Positions 9,401 through 18,424 of a DNA stretch of 23,337 nt are shown here, piece after piece. Each line of letters starts with the position of its first letter. Position 1 is the first letter of the stretch. Source of the DNA: Trichomonas tenax (taxonomy: Eukaryota > Parabasalia > Trichomonadida > Trichomonadidae); contig JALKBU010000823.1 of the NCBI GenBank assembly GCA_023091735.1, positions 1 through 23,337 on the forward strand, given 5' to 3'. Made by a program: the position numbers and the translations under genes. The notes beneath the pieces are model-generated. The model had not been told where the DNA came from, did no database searches, and saw only the letters and a list, made by a program, of their open reading frames with translations.

Positions 9401-9419
9401 AAGTCATATTATTGGGCTT

Positions 9420-9910
9420 CAATTCGAAGAAATATTGATCTATTGTGAGAATTGTTCCTTCAAATTCTGGAAACTGTTTTTAATGGTCATAGAGATCTTA
9501 TATATAGAATATCAAAGAGAAATGTTTCAACTCGAGATGTCTTAAATCTAATATTATTCTAAGTGGTATATGCTACAAATGACCAGAAGTTACCTACTGC
9601 TCTGTTGAATGTAGGGATTGCCGATCAAGATTTTGACAAATCAAAATAATTTTCAAAATGTATACGCAATCAGATTAAAAACAATACAGTAACATTATAG
9701 ATAACTTCATGTTAATACATGGCATTAATTCAGATGCGATAAGCAGTAAATCACAAATCTATTTAATTTAATAAGCATGGTTCGAGCTCATTGATATAAC
9801 AGAGGCCATATATCGGGAATTGCCATTTAAGGCATTACATTGCTCCAAAGTTATGCTTGTTTTAAGGCAACAACAGATGAGTTTTTGAATCATAAAAAAT
9901 TTTATCGTAA
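9420..9910 (+). pseudogene. Possible fossil of an ankyrin-repeat gene
   Basis: Short plus-strand stretches read like eroded ankyrin units: NGHRDLIYRI (near 9485-9515), YATNDQKLPTALLNVGIADQ (near 9569-9628) and LIHGINSDAISSK (near 9712-9750). Stops and frame changes separate them. The similarity is weak and read by eye. The alternative is plain non-coding DNA. No start or promoter is visible. Confidence 0.25.
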
Positions 9911-10155
9911 ACTTTACAAAGTGATTCAAAATCATTTTTGTATTTTCTTTATTAACTAATTATTTCAAGTATATATAGTTTGTAAAGTGTCAAATCAAGT
10001 TCTCGATTTTTTGACAATAATCGTCATCTCACTTTTTTACTTGATCTATATAGAGTTCTTATCTAACATAAATTCTAAATTTACCAATTTTGGTCGCTGA
10101 AATATGATTTTGAGAGTTAAAACACTTCTTATCAAAGGTACTTTGGCTCCACTTT

Positions 10156-10238
10156 CTTTCTCGTTGACCTTTTTGAGTTTTGCAATTTTTAACGAGTAAC
10201 CCCCTTCCTAGACGAATCTGATGAAACATTTACGTGCT
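10156..10238 (-). repeat. Left arm of a long inverted repeat
   Basis: The reverse complement of this segment aligns without gaps to 11089-11171, with 65 of 83 positions identical by my count (about 78%). Conserved blocks include GCACGTAAATGTTT, a G-run, ACTCGTTAAAAAT and GCAAAACTCAAAA. Similarity continues weakly about 30-40 bp towards the interior (to about 10285) and fades outside, so the inner side of the arm may once have been longer. Confidence 0.7.
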
Positions 10239-10581
10239 TTTTGGTGGTGCTGATTCTAGTGGTGCAATTTGTTTCATGATCTTAGCAAGGTATTACTTAA
10301 TCATGATATGGTTACAAACAGAAACCCATTACAAATCATTAATGGGCTTCTATTATGAATCTCTTTGATGACTATAACAAATACATCTCACTATTATAGC
10401 GTTTGCTCGCTTATTTTTGCTAGAGTTCCCCTAGAAAAATCAAAAAATAGAAAAGAAAAAATACACTATGCGCAGGAGTTAAACGGCATTCCTTTGCTCA
10501 TACATCAGCATACATAACGTTATGCTACCTCAAAATTCACACAAATTTTGCTCATTGGTAGCATTACATATCAAATTTTCG

Positions 10582-10650
10582 ACTTTACATGACAAATATC
10601 AGATAATAAGTGTTAAAAATGGTGACTTTCGTTATTTTACATGTCAAAAT
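10582..10650. repeat. Two TTTACATG(A/T)CAAA motif copies
   Basis: actttacatgacaaa (10582-10596) and ttttacatgtcaaaat (10635-10650) lie 38 bp apart inside the inverted-repeat interval. The second is close to the palindromic form of the motif clustered at 313-446. Confidence 0.5.
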
Positions 10651-11088
10651 TCGCTGAAATCTCATGAAGGCATAGAGATCTTCAAGTTAAATAGACAAGC
10701 AAATGCTATAAACATACTCAGCACCCCCTGAAAAGCATCAATTTTTTATTAAAATAAATAGAAATACTAAATAAGTTAAATTATTGCTTTTTTAAAAATA
10801 CAAAAACAGAGTCTCATATTCTTAAAATAATAATCTATAATCACACTGTTTATGAATATATTAATTATAATTGATTTTGTTAATATATTTATAAATTTTA
10901 AGATTTAAGATAGGCTACATCTATATTATTAACATGCAGTTATACCTACAATAGATAAGAGAAGAAAAGAGCTTCCATCATCTTCCAATACAAGATAGTG
11001 TTTGTTTAAGCAAAATAATATTGGATTAGCAGCTTGGTCTTTGTTTGCAGAGATATTATTGATACCACTTTAAACAGAACCCCAGAAA

Positions 11089-11171
11089 GGCACGTAAATG
11101 TTTTATCAGATCTGATCTATAGGGGGGTCACTCGTTAAAAATAGCAAAACTCAAAAGAGTAATCGAGAAAA
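11089..11171 (+). repeat. Right arm of the inverted repeat
   Basis: The partner of 10156-10238 in opposite orientation. It ends 42 bp before the ATG of the BTB/GAF gene, so the repeat now forms that gene's upstream region. It contains TCACT (11128-11132), a possible Inr that the left arm has lost (TTACT). Confidence 0.7.
11128..11132 (+). promoter_or_regulatory. Candidate Inr inside the repeat arm
   Basis: TCACT matches the Inr consensus, but its +1 A (11130) lies 84 nt before the ATG at 11214, longer than usual for trichomonads. No nearer candidate was seen. If it is used, the repeat supplies this gene's promoter. Confidence 0.2.
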
Positions 11172-11213
11172 CAAAATTCAAGGAGGTATTTTTATTAAAT
11201 ACGTTATTTAAAA

Positions 11214-14200
11214 ATGAATGATGAAAATAATGATAATGAAATAGGACAGCAATCATATACAATAGTTTTTAAGGAAGAAACGATTACGATCGATGACCCT
11301 CTCATGTTATCTCAAGCTTCTACTTACTTTAAAATGCTATATCAAAAAAATCCACTGAAATTAGTTATTGATGACACAAATTACTCTAATCACGTGTTTC
11401 ACCTTCTATTGGATGGCTGTAATAACAAACTTACACACTTTTATCTCGATTATATTTATGAATTATATAATATGTCGAAAGATTGGATGGTGCAATCATT
11501 AATATCACGATGTGAAAGCTTCATTAAAGCTCAGGGACTCCAAGAACAGTCGATAGAAGTTATTGTTGAAAATTTACAAAAAATAAATCCGAAAAAGATG
11601 AGCGATGTCGATAGAACAGCCATCAAAAACGCCACAGCAAACTATGAAAAGCTACTTACTAATCCGAATCATTTGATATATCTCGTTAATCCAAATATAA
11701 TTATTCAATTCGTAAAATTAGCAGAAAATACGGATTACAACCAAGAGCTATTCGCAATCATGCTTTCAAAGTTGTATAATATGGATAAAGAAAAGGCTTT
11801 TTTCCTTTATAAAAATTACCAATGGAATTTATTATCAGAAGAACAAATGAAAGGTTACTTTTCCGCATTTCAAGTTACAGCAGAAACTAAGCAACCAGAA
11901 AAAACAAATAAACAACATCATCGAGTTAAATTGCCAACAACTGAACAAATCTCTGTGACAACAGAACCTTCTGCAGCAACATCACGATCCAAATCAAGAG
12001 AATCAAAGAATATAACAAAAGCCAAAGTTTTGCAAGCTCTCAATATGACTAAAAATGTAAAAGTTGTTCCTCCGCTCGCGAAGACTAAAAACATTCAAGC
12101 ATTCAATAGACCGATTCACAGACGTGCACAATCATCAATACCGATTCCTTCGCCAACAGTAGCATCAGCTCTGAGAGCGCAGCCACTGTTAAATCCAAAT
12201 GATGTTGATTATAGACGCAAACTTGTGATGAGATTGAATGACGAACAATTTTCCGATCAAATGATGGAAAGATGCAACACAATGACACTCGACAAAGCAT
12301 TCGAACCACTCGCGAAAGGATATTTTGAAGCATCTCGAGCTATTGTTTGGACATATGATTTCAAGGAGAAATTCTTTTTCTCAAGATCAAAGAATCACAG
12401 AATTAACGCAAATGTTCCCCTCTTTGAATCCATCACTTCGCAAAAGTGTATTCTTAGATTGCCTGATATTGGTGATGAGGAACAAGCGAAACAAGTTTTC
12501 TCGGAGCCAACAGATCACCAGCTCTTTATTCCGCTTTACATCAACACAGGAATGACGATTGCTGTTCTTCAAGTAACTCGCGATGAAAGTTTGCCTCAGT
12601 TTGTACCTTCTGATGAAGAAAAAGCCGCATTCTTCATGAGAAAGTTTGAAATTTACGGTGGAGCATTCTTTGGTCCTCCAATGAAATTAATGATGGCATC
12701 AAATATCGCGCAAATCAGTTCTCCTGTTAAAACAGTCGAAAACATTATTGAAACTCTTCAAAGAGTCATTAAATCGAAAATAATCGAATTCTGGTATTAC
12801 GACAATAGAAGTGATGAATATGCGAAGTTCATGAACGAAAACAGCAATTTCACGCTCTTATACAGATGTTCGATTGGTATTGTTGCAAATTGCCTCAAGA
12901 AGTGCCAAGATGTGAATTTGCCGAGATGCGGAAGTCATCCAAACTACAACGAGAGAGCCGATGGAGATCCAACAACACCAATATTGGTTTCAACAATGCA
13001 ATTTGATGGAAGAACGTGGGCAACGGTAATGAGAGAAAGATTGGATTACGACTTTTTCACACAATACGATTCTCAACTCATTTCATCTTTGATGCCATTT
13101 ATCATTCGTGCTATTGCATTTTCAACCGGATTTTCAACAACTCCTACGGACTGCGACAATAATAATGATATCATCATCACTCGTTTGCTTGATGCTGCTT
13201 CAGATGTTGCTTCAACACTCGATTTAAGAGATTTAGTTTTAAGAATTGAAGAATGCACTGCTTCATTACTCAACTGCCAAACAGCCAAATGCTTCCTTTC
13301 TGACACACAAAAGGGAGAGTTCCATTGCAATTTTGGAAATGATATCACAGAGTTCAGAGCATTTCCTATCACAGAAGGTTTAACAGGATATGTTTACACA
13401 TCAAAGATGACAACAACTGTTGACGATCCATCAAAGGACGAATATTTCACACCAGATTTCGATGCCGGTAATCTTGATAATGTTACTAATCTTATTGCTT
13501 TCCCTGTTGCTGGCCAAGGCGGAATAATTCTTGCTGTCGTCATCGCTTTCAACAGAAAAGGTTCCTTCAATGATACCGACATCACAACCGCACAATCGTT
13601 CTCAAACATTTGTGGTGTTGCTCTACAAAACGCAATCAATCATCATCGTTCGATATCTATTACATCAATGCTCTCAGAAATGAACCAGGAAATATCGCTC
13701 GATGGAGGAGACCTTAAAATTGCAGATGTCCAGCGTTTGCTTGATGCAATGTCATCAATGGCTCTTAAGTTTACTAGTTCAGCTTCTTCTGCATTATTCC
13801 TTGCTATGCCGGCTGTCTCAGGAATAGATGTATCACTCTTCAAAGAAAGCGGTGGCGATAGAAGTCAATTCTACGAATTTGCACGTGATGCAATAACGAA
13901 AGAAGGATATTCAGTTGAAATCATTGATCCACCAGAAACTGCTGATAACGTCATTGAAGATGTTAAAACGTCATCGAGATCATACATGTCAACAAAGAGC
14001 ACAGCAACAGCGAGAACAATCATAAAGCCATTGAAGATGGTTGTCATTGGATTTCCGATTTACGATGAAGATAAACCTGTTGGAATTTTCATCTTCTCAG
14101 CAATGTCTGCAGCAACAACTGAAGAGATTCAAATGATCAAAACATTCTTTGCTATTTCGCTTTCAACGTTTGGTCCACAACAAGTTAAATCATTATCAGA

Positions 14201-15557
14201 GATGTGGGACAAGAAGATGCATCTCAGACGTTACATTAAAGATGAAGATGATTCTCCAGCTGTTCCTCAGAGTCTTTTGATCAGCGTGAAAGAAATTGAT
14301 TACGCGGCAACTGATACAATCGATGATGCTTTTAAGATTGTTGTTTCTGGTTTTTACCATTTAGGATTGATTTCAACTTACACAATTCCTGTTGCTCGTC
14401 TTATTATGCTAGTTTTAGAAGTTTCAACTCGTTATCCTGATGGTTTTAGAAGCTTTAGACACACTCTCGATACATTCAAGTATGTTGTTAGAGCTCTGAA
14501 GCTTGAAGAATTCACTTCTGTTCCAAAGCAGAAATCACTTTCGATGCTTTTAGCGGCTTTAGTTTGCGAACTTGATCGACCGGATTTCGATGCACTTGGT
14601 GATGTTGCTCTTGAAGCACTCGCAGAATGCAGTGGTATCTGTGTTGACACAGGATGCAATACAATGACAGAAATAATGAGAGCTGAAGAGTGCAATATCC
14701 TCGAGAACATCAAAGATGATGACTTAAGGATTGTTTGGAAAGATTGCTTCAGATTCGCTCATGCCACAGATATGTCGAAACATTTCGAACTGATGGATGC
14801 ATTGGCTGCTGCTGTTGAAGAAGAAGATGGATTCGATATATCAAAGGAACCACACATGATGGCAATGTTAGATGCACTAATGAAATGCGCTGATCTTCAC
14901 GATGTGATTCTTCCACTCGAGGAAATGGAGAAGAAGAGATATGATTTCGCTGCAGACTTCTTTATGTTTGGTGAAATCCTTCGATGCAAAGGAATGATCT
15001 TTAATGGTGATGCTTCTCGAACAACAATCGACAAAGAAGAGTCTAACATCGGTTTCTTCACATACATTTGTTTGCCTCTTTTCGCTGCAGTTGGTCGTGC
15101 AATTGCAGGAATCGAACCAGATGTTGATAATTTGCTTGCTGCAATTGGTCACTTCAGAGAACAAATTGAACTCGCTGCAGAACAGAAGGAGAAAGAACTA
15201 AATGCTGAAAACAAAGCAGAAACAGAACAAAAGCCAGAAGAAAATCAAACTAAAAATGAAGAAAATTCCAATAAAGAAGGAAATGATGACAGCAAAAAGA
15301 AAGAAGAAACTAAAGAAGAAGGAAATAATGAAGAAAATAAAGACGCTAAAGATGAAGAAAAAGAACAAAAACCTGAAAATAATGATAATCCAAAGGAAGA
15401 AAATGGAGAAGAAAAACCAGAAAATAATGAAAATGAAGCAAAACAAGAAAATGCTGAAAACGAAGATCCAAAGAAGAATGACGATGCAATGAAATTGCTG
15501 AAGAATGGAACGAAAGGTAATTTCATCAACACTTCTTATGAAACTTTTATTGAATAA
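11214..15557 (+). CDS. BTB-like, multi-GAF protein with degenerate cyclic-nucleotide phosphodiesterase domain
   Basis: 1447 residues. Residues about 10-105 resemble a BTB/POZ fold, followed to about 220 by a helical BACK-like part and a basic S/T-rich linker (225-330). Four GAF-like domains follow at roughly 366-490, 505-640, 658-808 and 835-985. The third is clearest (GLTGYVYTSK...VDDPSKDEYF...LIAFPV...AFNRKGSF). Residues about 1025-1310 follow the class I PDE catalytic fold: FRHTLDTFKYV, LAALVCELDRPD, ATDMSKHFEL, MKCADLHD, NIGFFTYICLPLF. The metal-binding HDxDH motif is replaced by C-E-L-D-R (1118-1122). The first His of the HNxxH motif is lost, while the second is kept (H1083). D1227 is kept, and the purine-binding Gln is Asn (N1278). 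By PDE family knowledge it should be inactive as an enzyme. A tail from about 1322 is E/K/N-rich. It probably acts as a cytoplasmic cyclic-nucleotide sensor or scaffold. TAAA overlaps the stop. Confidence 0.8.
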   Translation: MNDENNDNEIGQQSYTIVFKEETITIDDPLMLSQASTYFKMLYQKNPLKLVIDDTNYSNHVFHLLLDGCNNKLTHFYLDYIYELYNMSKDWMVQSLISRCESFIKAQGLQEQSIEVIVENLQKINPKKMSDVDRTAIKNATANYEKLLTNPNHLIYLVNPNIIIQFVKLAENTDYNQELFAIMLSKLYNMDKEKAFFLYKNYQWNLLSEEQMKGYFSAFQVTAETKQPEKTNKQHHRVKLPTTEQISVTTEPSAATSRSKSRESKNITKAKVLQALNMTKNVKVVPPLAKTKNIQAFNRPIHRRAQSSIPIPSPTVASALRAQPLLNPNDVDYRRKLVMRLNDEQFSDQMMERCNTMTLDKAFEPLAKGYFEASRAIVWTYDFKEKFFFSRSKNHRINANVPLFESITSQKCILRLPDIGDEEQAKQVFSEPTDHQLFIPLYINTGMTIAVLQVTRDESLPQFVPSDEEKAAFFMRKFEIYGGAFFGPPMKLMMASNIAQISSPVKTVENIIETLQRVIKSKIIEFWYYDNRSDEYAKFMNENSNFTLLYRCSIGIVANCLKKCQDVNLPRCGSHPNYNERADGDPTTPILVSTMQFDGRTWATVMRERLDYDFFTQYDSQLISSLMPFIIRAIAFSTGFSTTPTDCDNNNDIIITRLLDAASDVASTLDLRDLVLRIEECTASLLNCQTAKCFLSDTQKGEFHCNFGNDITEFRAFPITEGLTGYVYTSKMTTTVDDPSKDEYFTPDFDAGNLDNVTNLIAFPVAGQGGIILAVVIAFNRKGSFNDTDITTAQSFSNICGVALQNAINHHRSISITSMLSEMNQEISLDGGDLKIADVQRLLDAMSSMALKFTSSASSALFLAMPAVSGIDVSLFKESGGDRSQFYEFARDAITKEGYSVEIIDPPETADNVIEDVKTSSRSYMSTKSTATARTIIKPLKMVVIGFPIYDEDKPVGIFIFSAMSAATTEEIQMIKTFFAISLSTFGPQQVKSLSEMWDKKMHLRRYIKDEDDSPAVPQSLLISVKEIDYAATDTIDDAFKIVVSGFYHLGLISTYTIPVARLIMLVLEVSTRYPDGFRSFRHTLDTFKYVVRALKLEEFTSVPKQKSLSMLLAALVCELDRPDFDALGDVALEALAECSGICVDTGCNTMTEIMRAEECNILENIKDDDLRIVWKDCFRFAHATDMSKHFELMDALAAAVEEEDGFDISKEPHMMAMLDALMKCADLHDVILPLEEMEKKRYDFAADFFMFGEILRCKGMIFNGDASRTTIDKEESNIGFFTYICLPLFAAVGRAIAGIEPDVDNLLAAIGHFREQIELAAEQKEKELNAENKAETEQKPEENQTKNEENSNKEGNDDSKKKEETKEEGNNEENKDAKDEEKEQKPENNDNPKEENGEEKPENNENEAKQENAENEDPKKNDDAMKLLKNGTKGNFINTSYETFIE

Positions 15558-15558
15558 A
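15555..15558 (+). terminator. UAAA poly(A) signal overlapping the stop
   Basis: The stop codon TAA is followed by A, giving TAAA. In trichomonads UAAA overlapping or near the stop is the reported polyadenylation signal. The same arrangement occurs at 19930-19933. Confidence 0.4.
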
Positions 15559-15633
15559 ATGTTTGTATTTGTATTTTAATATCTATTACATTTATTATAA
15601 ATTACATACAATATTAAAAATATAAAAAAACAA

Positions 15634-18414
15634 TTATTTCTTTCTAACATAATATGGTGATGCGTTTCTAAGTGCATCAAAATTAGCATCGAATGAAAAT
15701 CTATTTTCAAGGATCTCCCAGATATCGTCCTCTTCTTCTTCCTCTTCAAAGCCTTGCATCATGTTGGGGAAATCCCAGTTAAATTCTAACGCAGGTTGTT
15801 TTGCACCAGAACTCTTCTTCTTCCTTATCCTCCTGTGCTTCTTTTCAGGCTGTGGCTCTGCAGGAGGTTCATTAATAATTGGACCATCAACAAGCATTGT
15901 TTGCATTGGAACATCAGGATCAGATTCATCTTTAACTTCATTTTTATCATCACGAAGGAAAAGAGGTATTTCATCATTATCTGATTCGATGTTTGTATTG
16001 AAAATAGCAATTCTCTGTCTTTGCCTTGGAGATTTCCTTAATGAGTGGTTCTTCGGATTATAACCTTCTGCGTCTGTTCTCTGTTGTTCTATAGCAATTT
16101 CACCAAGTGTCATTGGATCTCCAACAGTTGCAACTCCTGATCTTCCATCAAACTCGTCGTTAGTCAAACTTCCGTTATCAGTAACACTTGTGCAGAGTGA
16201 TTCTGGTTCTGCCTCTGGTGGAATCTCAGCATCATTCGATGGAAGTTGAACAATCTCGTTCGCGAAATGCGGTGATGGAACATGTCCATGTGTTGACTTT
16301 TGCAATATAACATCAACTTTGTTTTCTGGACTCTTGATTCGAGAGTGTGAATGATGTCTTTTAGCTCTTGCGAGTTCAGGATCCAATGTTTTAGCTTCAG
16401 CAAAGCCTCCAAGCTCGAAAAGACGTTTCTCGCGAACAGGAGACTTTGGTGTATCGCTTTTCTTTTCGTTTGTTTCTATTTTCGGCTTTTCTGCTTCAGA
16501 TTGTTGATCTGGAACAATATAAAGTGGAAAAGATGGACATTCTTCTTCATGGAAGACATTTAACATCTTAGAAGATGATTTTGACAAATTCATTATCAGC
16601 ATGAACTCTTTGATATCTTCTCTTGCGATTTTACCTGTGCTGACTAAGAATTCTGAATCATTGAATGTGAAACTAACAAAAACTTTTGATTCTGAGGCAG
16701 CTTCGAGAAAATCTTTAAATTTATCTGCATTTGTTGGTTTCGTTCCATCTGCAATCAAAACTCGAAGATTTGGTGACTGCTCAAGCAAAACTTCATATTG
16801 AACAAGAGAATTTTCACCACCGCCGTTATCAGAGAGATCCAAATACTCAATTTTTGTTTCTGTGGCAACTTCAACAAAATCTTTCATGAAATTCGCAATC
16901 GATTTAGTTTTGAATCCTCTCAATGACAAAGATGAAAGATTCTTCATATTTTCGAGACTCTGCAAGAAACCATTGAATAGACCATAGTTGGAAGCTTCGA
17001 AACATCCATTTAAGCTCAAATATGAAATATTTTCATTGTGTTCAAGAAATTCGATGAATGGATGAACAACTGGATTATTATCCCAAACAAGCGATGAAAG
17101 CTTTGTGTAAGGAATGCTTCCGATGAAATCAAAAACATTTGTCCAGCAATCATAGTCCATTTTCGCATTCGCAATTGATAATTTCAATCCATTTCTGTAA
17201 GAACTGAAAATTAAGTCTAAAAATGTAACAAATGAATCAGAACCCCACTTAACATCATTCATAGAGAATGATTCTATAGAATGAGGCAGTTTAACTGTTG
17301 CTAATCCGATTGATGAAGTACATTCGTTCTTTGATAAGTTTAAAGCAACCAAATTTGGAAATCTGTATTTTGAAATCGTAATAAGTGACTTGACGATGTC
17401 AAGTTCGCAATTTTCTAATGATAAATACTGAATAGACAATATATTTGGTAAAATCAACGATAATGATATATTTGTTGAGCGATCTAGATTTAAGTAGATC
17501 AAGTTATCGCCGATTTCGCTATTTAAAAATGAATTGTAAAAGTGCTTCAATGATCTTGAATTTATTGCTTTGTTAAAAGTGAGTGATCTTATTTTCTTCC
17601 TCGTAATAAGTTCTTTCAGTCTGTCTAGATGTGGCTCCGAGAAGTTATTATTTGAAAATCCAAGGCCATATAATGGAATCGAACGATTATGTTTCAAAGA
17701 TGAAACAAATCTGTTAAAAGTAGATGTAACTTCACCATCAATTCCTATATATTCAACATTACAACGCTCTTTCGCAAATGATTTCGCAATTTCAAAAGTA
17801 TCGACATTTGCTGTATTTTGAACTTCAATGCTGATCAAATTTGGATAAAGAGGTAAAGTATCGGCTACTAAACTGTACATATCTTCTTGTGATGAAATTT
17901 CATGAATTTTCACGCCTGTTTGCAACGTATAAAAAATATTTTCGAAATTGTTAAAACTTTTCTCGTCTATGTTGAGTTTGTTGTTATTTATGAAGGATTT
18001 CGCACGTTGCAAAGCTGAATTCGCTGTGGGTTTGAAAATCAAATCTTTATAAGGCGAAAAATTGAGTTTTTTGAGCTCAGTGTATTTCATTATTTGTTGA
18101 ATTGACTCGGATATTGGTTGCATGACCAAATAAATCTCATTTGAATGCCAAAAATATCGTTCTTGATCAAATTGAAGCTGAATTGTCATTTCTTCGTATG
18201 AAATGTGATTTAGTTGAATCCAAGAATGTCTCTTTATGAATTTAAACGGATTTGCATTAAAAATCAAAATATTTGTTCGTGATATCACAATAACGTTTTT
18301 TTGGGAGCTCCGTACATTGTAGGATTCATCAACAACCTTCATTGTCCCGATATATAAAGGCTTTATGCCCCTTTCCCTTGCAGCGTTCTCTGCAAGGGAA
18401 ATTACATCACACAT
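15634..18414 (-). CDS. CARMIL-like leucine-rich repeat protein
   Basis: 926 residues. Residues about 17-120 resemble the N-terminal PH-like domain of CARMIL (beta-rich, NVIVISRTNILIFNA... then a helix SESIQQIMKYTELKKL). Residues about 190-600 form irregular leucine-rich repeats (NLISIEV, NLIYLNLD, IQYLSLENC, NLVALNLSKN, NISYLSLNG, NLSSLSLRG, IEYLDLSDN, NLRVLIADG). The rest is a disordered, charged tail. It contains HHSHSRIK (687-694), which resembles the capping-protein-interaction core HxTxxRPK, and near the end a basic run (KKHRRIRKKK) followed by six Glu, Asp-Asp and W899, like the acidic Arp2/3-binding ends of WASP and Acanthamoeba CARMIL. CARMILs regulate actin capping at the cortex, and that role is inferred here. 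The alternative is a generic trichomonad LRR protein. The start is supported by an Inr 8 nt upstream. It is convergent with the GAF gene. Confidence 0.75.
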   Translation of the reverse strand: MCDVISLAENAARERGIKPLYIGTMKVVDESYNVRSSQKNVIVISRTNILIFNANPFKFIKRHSWIQLNHISYEEMTIQLQFDQERYFWHSNEIYLVMQPISESIQQIMKYTELKKLNFSPYKDLIFKPTANSALQRAKSFINNNKLNIDEKSFNNFENIFYTLQTGVKIHEISSQEDMYSLVADTLPLYPNLISIEVQNTANVDTFEIAKSFAKERCNVEYIGIDGEVTSTFNRFVSSLKHNRSIPLYGLGFSNNNFSEPHLDRLKELITRKKIRSLTFNKAINSRSLKHFYNSFLNSEIGDNLIYLNLDRSTNISLSLILPNILSIQYLSLENCELDIVKSLITISKYRFPNLVALNLSKNECTSSIGLATVKLPHSIESFSMNDVKWGSDSFVTFLDLIFSSYRNGLKLSIANAKMDYDCWTNVFDFIGSIPYTKLSSLVWDNNPVVHPFIEFLEHNENISYLSLNGCFEASNYGLFNGFLQSLENMKNLSSLSLRGFKTKSIANFMKDFVEVATETKIEYLDLSDNGGGENSLVQYEVLLEQSPNLRVLIADGTKPTNADKFKDFLEAASESKVFVSFTFNDSEFLVSTGKIAREDIKEFMLIMNLSKSSSKMLNVFHEEECPSFPLYIVPDQQSEAEKPKIETNEKKSDTPKSPVREKRLFELGGFAEAKTLDPELARAKRHHSHSRIKSPENKVDVILQKSTHGHVPSPHFANEIVQLPSNDAEIPPEAEPESLCTSVTDNGSLTNDEFDGRSGVATVGDPMTLGEIAIEQQRTDAEGYNPKNHSLRKSPRQRQRIAIFNTNIESDNDEIPLFLRDDKNEVKDESDPDVPMQTMLVDGPIINEPPAEPQPEKKHRRIRKKKSSGAKQPALEFNWDFPNMMQGFEEEEEEDDIWEILENRFSFDANFDALRNASPYYVRKK

Positions 18415-18419
18415 GGAAA

Positions 18420-18424
18420 AGTGA
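18420..18424 (-). promoter_or_regulatory. Inr of the CARMIL-like gene
   Basis: The minus strand reads TCACT followed by T, with the +1 A at 18422, 8 nt before the ATG at 18414. This is a textbook trichomonad initiator position and supports the chosen start. Confidence 0.6.

Larger units (their letters stand above)
10156..11171. mobile_element. Possible non-autonomous DNA transposon remnant
   Basis: Two diverged 83-bp inverted arms flank about 850 bp with no credible gene, only a 69-codon frame. This is the layout of a decayed terminal-inverted-repeat element. The interior also carries two copies of the TTTACATG(A/T)CAAA motif (10582-10596 and 10635-10650). Against this, I saw no clear target-site duplication, and the similarity extends inward rather than ending sharply. 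Two unrelated insertions of the same family in opposite orientation would look similar. Confidence 0.35.

Noticed and set aside
9339..9545. 68-codon plus-strand ORF overlapping the start of the membrane protein gene
   Set aside because: Overlaps the promoter and start of a better supported gene; composition unconvincing.
9775..9795. tRNA T-arm-like string ggttcgagctc
   Set aside because: No D-arm, anticodon arm or acceptor stem could be paired around it.
10522..10731. 69-codon plus-strand ORF between the inverted-repeat arms
   Set aside because: Short, contains the dispersed motif copies, no Inr, no recognisable protein features.
13073..14713. Several 60-99 codon minus-strand ORFs within the GAF gene
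   Set aside because: Antisense shadows of a long, domain-rich coding frame.
15198..15532. Antisense and alternate-frame ORFs over the acidic tail of the GAF gene (F/S-rich or K-rich)
   Set aside because: They are shadows of the repetitive GAA/AAA-rich codons of the E/K/N tail; composition is extreme and no promoter is present.
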